Source: Chionoecetes opilio (lineage: Eukaryota; Arthropoda; Malacostraca; Decapoda; Majidae). From it: 64,000 nt of DNA. The translations under genes and the position numbers were made by a program. Under the pieces are notes generated by a model, which was given only the letters and a program-made list of their open reading frames with translations, searched no databases and was not told where the DNA came from. Where the stretch lies: positions 28,950-92,949 of the forward strand of contig JACEEZ010017913.1 of NCBI GenBank assembly GCA_016584305.1, given 5' to 3'. Shown piece by piece: positions 62,820 through 64,000 of the stretch (position 1 is its first letter; every line of letters begins with the position of its first letter).

Positions 62820-64000
62820 GAAAACACTACATTTTATGGGTCTATAGCAATATGATAAGTAAAACTACTTGCATTATACAAAAAACGCTACAGTTACAAG
62901 AAACTATGAAAAAACGCTTGCAATATACCGTTATATCACAATAAATAACCTCTCGTACTCTTCATATATTTAATAGGTTAATGTAATGGTAAGCTAACCT
63001 ATAGGTGCATATTATTTAAAAAAGGAGGATTTTGTACTTCAATTTGTAGGAATAACAGCATATATCACTGATAACTAGCTCAAATCATTGAAAAACACTA
63101 AATTTTATGGGTGTATAGCAATATAATAAAGTAAAACTACCTGTATATATACAATAACCGCTACAGTTTAGAAGAAAAACTATGAAAAACGCTTGCAATA
63201 CCACAGTTATATCAAATAAATAACGTCTTACTCTTCTATTTTTAGCTTAATGTAATTGTAAGCTACTTATACCGTGCAAATTACTCTAAAAAGAGGATTT
63301 TACACTTCAATTTGTCGGAAAACAGCTGTATATACGCTAAATAGCTAAAGATCAATTGAAAACACTTTACAATCTTTATGGGTTTATAGCAATATGATAA
63401 GTACAACTACTTGTATATATACAAAAAACGCTTACAGTTTACAAAGAAACTATGAAAAACGCTTCAATCTACCGTTATATCACAAATAAATAACCTCCTT
63501 ACTCGTCTATTTAATAGCTTAATGTAAGTAGCTATTTTATAGGTTCAAATTATTTAAAAACGGAGGATTTATACTTCAATTTGTAGGAAAACAGCTATTA
63601 TATCACTGGATAACTAGCTAAAATCATTGAAAATGATTACATTTGATGGGTTATATCCAATATAATAAGTAAAAAACTTGTATATTTTACAAAATAACGC
63701 TTTACAGTTTAGAAGAAACTATGAAAAACGCCTGCATATACCGTTATAATCACAATAAATATCCTTCCTACTCTTCTATTTAAATAGCCTTAATGTAAAA
63801 GTAAGCTACGAATTGGTGCAAATTGTTCTAAAAAAGAGGATTTTATACTTCCAATTTGTAGGAAAAATAGCTATATATCACCGATAACTAGCTAATATCA
63901 TTGAAAAAAAAAAAAAAAAAAAACCCCCATAATTTTATGGGTTTTATCGCAACTATGATAAGTGAAAACTACTTTGTATAATACAATAAACGTACAGTTT
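62820..64000 (+). repeat. HOR unit 32, right-truncated: A1-A5
   Basis: A starts are about 62820, 63090 (A2: gtcttactc), 63358 (A3: agatcaatt), 63629 (A4: atgattac, cgcctgc) and 63903 (A5, cut by the window end). A run of about 20 a followed by ccccc at 63904-63928 replaces the usual gaaaacactac and is probably a base-calling artefact. Confidence 0.8.

Larger units (their letters stand above)
1..64000. repeat. Higher-order satellite array filling the window
   Basis: The whole window is a tandem array of A-type (262 bp), B-type (about 227-247 bp, a diverged A) and C-type (156 bp) monomers in the order A(n)-B-C(k)-linker, always in the same orientation. No stretch over 300 bases lies outside this pattern except the degraded part at about 1520-6930, where only fragments of it are legible. 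No inversion of the array is seen. The composition and HOR organisation fit a centromeric or heterochromatic satellite in a eukaryote; that location is inference. Confidence 0.93.

Noticed and set aside
63904..63928. Poly-A followed by ccccc as a retrotransposon tail
   Set aside because: It replaces the usual gaaaacactac inside a monomer, with satellite continuing on both sides and no element body or target duplication.
1..64000. CRISPR array
   Set aside because: The repeats are 156-262 bp with no short-repeat/unique-spacer alternation and no cas genes.
1..64000. Tandem array of tRNA, 5S or other RNA genes
   Set aside because: No cloverleaf, no A-box/B-box pair and no rRNA-like core was found in either monomer.
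1..64000. CENP-B box or telomere repeats
   Set aside because: I found no match to the CENP-B box core in the clean monomers, and no TTAGGG-, TTTAGGG- or TTAGG-type runs.
1..64000. Organellar control-region repeats
   Set aside because: AT-richness would fit, but more than 60 kb of two-family HOR without a single gene does not.

Overview
This window is satellite DNA from end to end. I find no protein-coding gene, tRNA, rRNA, CRISPR array or recognisable transposon. The sequence is AT-rich: a clean 262-bp monomer is about 27% G+C and a clean 156-bp monomer about 22%. It is built from two repeat families that I cannot align to each other. Family A is a 262-bp monomer, with a diverged relative B of about 227-247 bp. 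Family C is a 156-bp monomer. They alternate in a fixed order, A(n)-B-C(k)-linker, and this order recurs about 30 times. A layout like this points to a eukaryotic centromeric, pericentromeric or other heterochromatic satellite block. Nothing in the sequence lets me name the organism.

The fullest clean unit (41891-44003, 2113 bp) is A1-A2-A3-A4-A5-B-C1-C2-C3-linker. Each A position carries its own diagnostic variants, so this is a true higher-order repeat (HOR). Other units differ mostly by whole monomers, with n from 2 to 13 and k from 2 to 4. Units 15, 16, 17 and 27 form a graded deletion series with A3/A4, A2/A4 and A1/A4 hybrid monomers. Unit 25 holds the opposite A4/A1 hybrid. That is the footprint of unequal exchange. 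Private variants (a 24-bp net insertion, a 108-bp partial duplication, a CT-rich B tail and several single-base markers) link distant units and show larger duplicated blocks at offsets of about 1.3, 10.6, 13.8 and 16.3 kb.

Layout: 1-951 is a partial unit; 952-7501 holds two recognisable A monomers and then a badly degraded A/T-homopolymer stretch; 7502-62819 holds units 2-31; 62820-64000 is a partial unit. The only clearly non-satellite sequence is an insert of about 75 bp near 56636-56715 that contains a 10-bp inverted repeat.

Sequence quality is uneven. Monomer lengths are exact in about 16.7-18.3, 25.7-28.8, 33.6-35.2 and 41.9-47.2 kb. Elsewhere there are dense single-base indels of several textures, which looks like unpolished long-read consensus. 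Single-base differences outside the clean islands should therefore not be trusted individually. Unit boundaries were found by eye from recurring landmarks and may be off by several bases in noisy parts.
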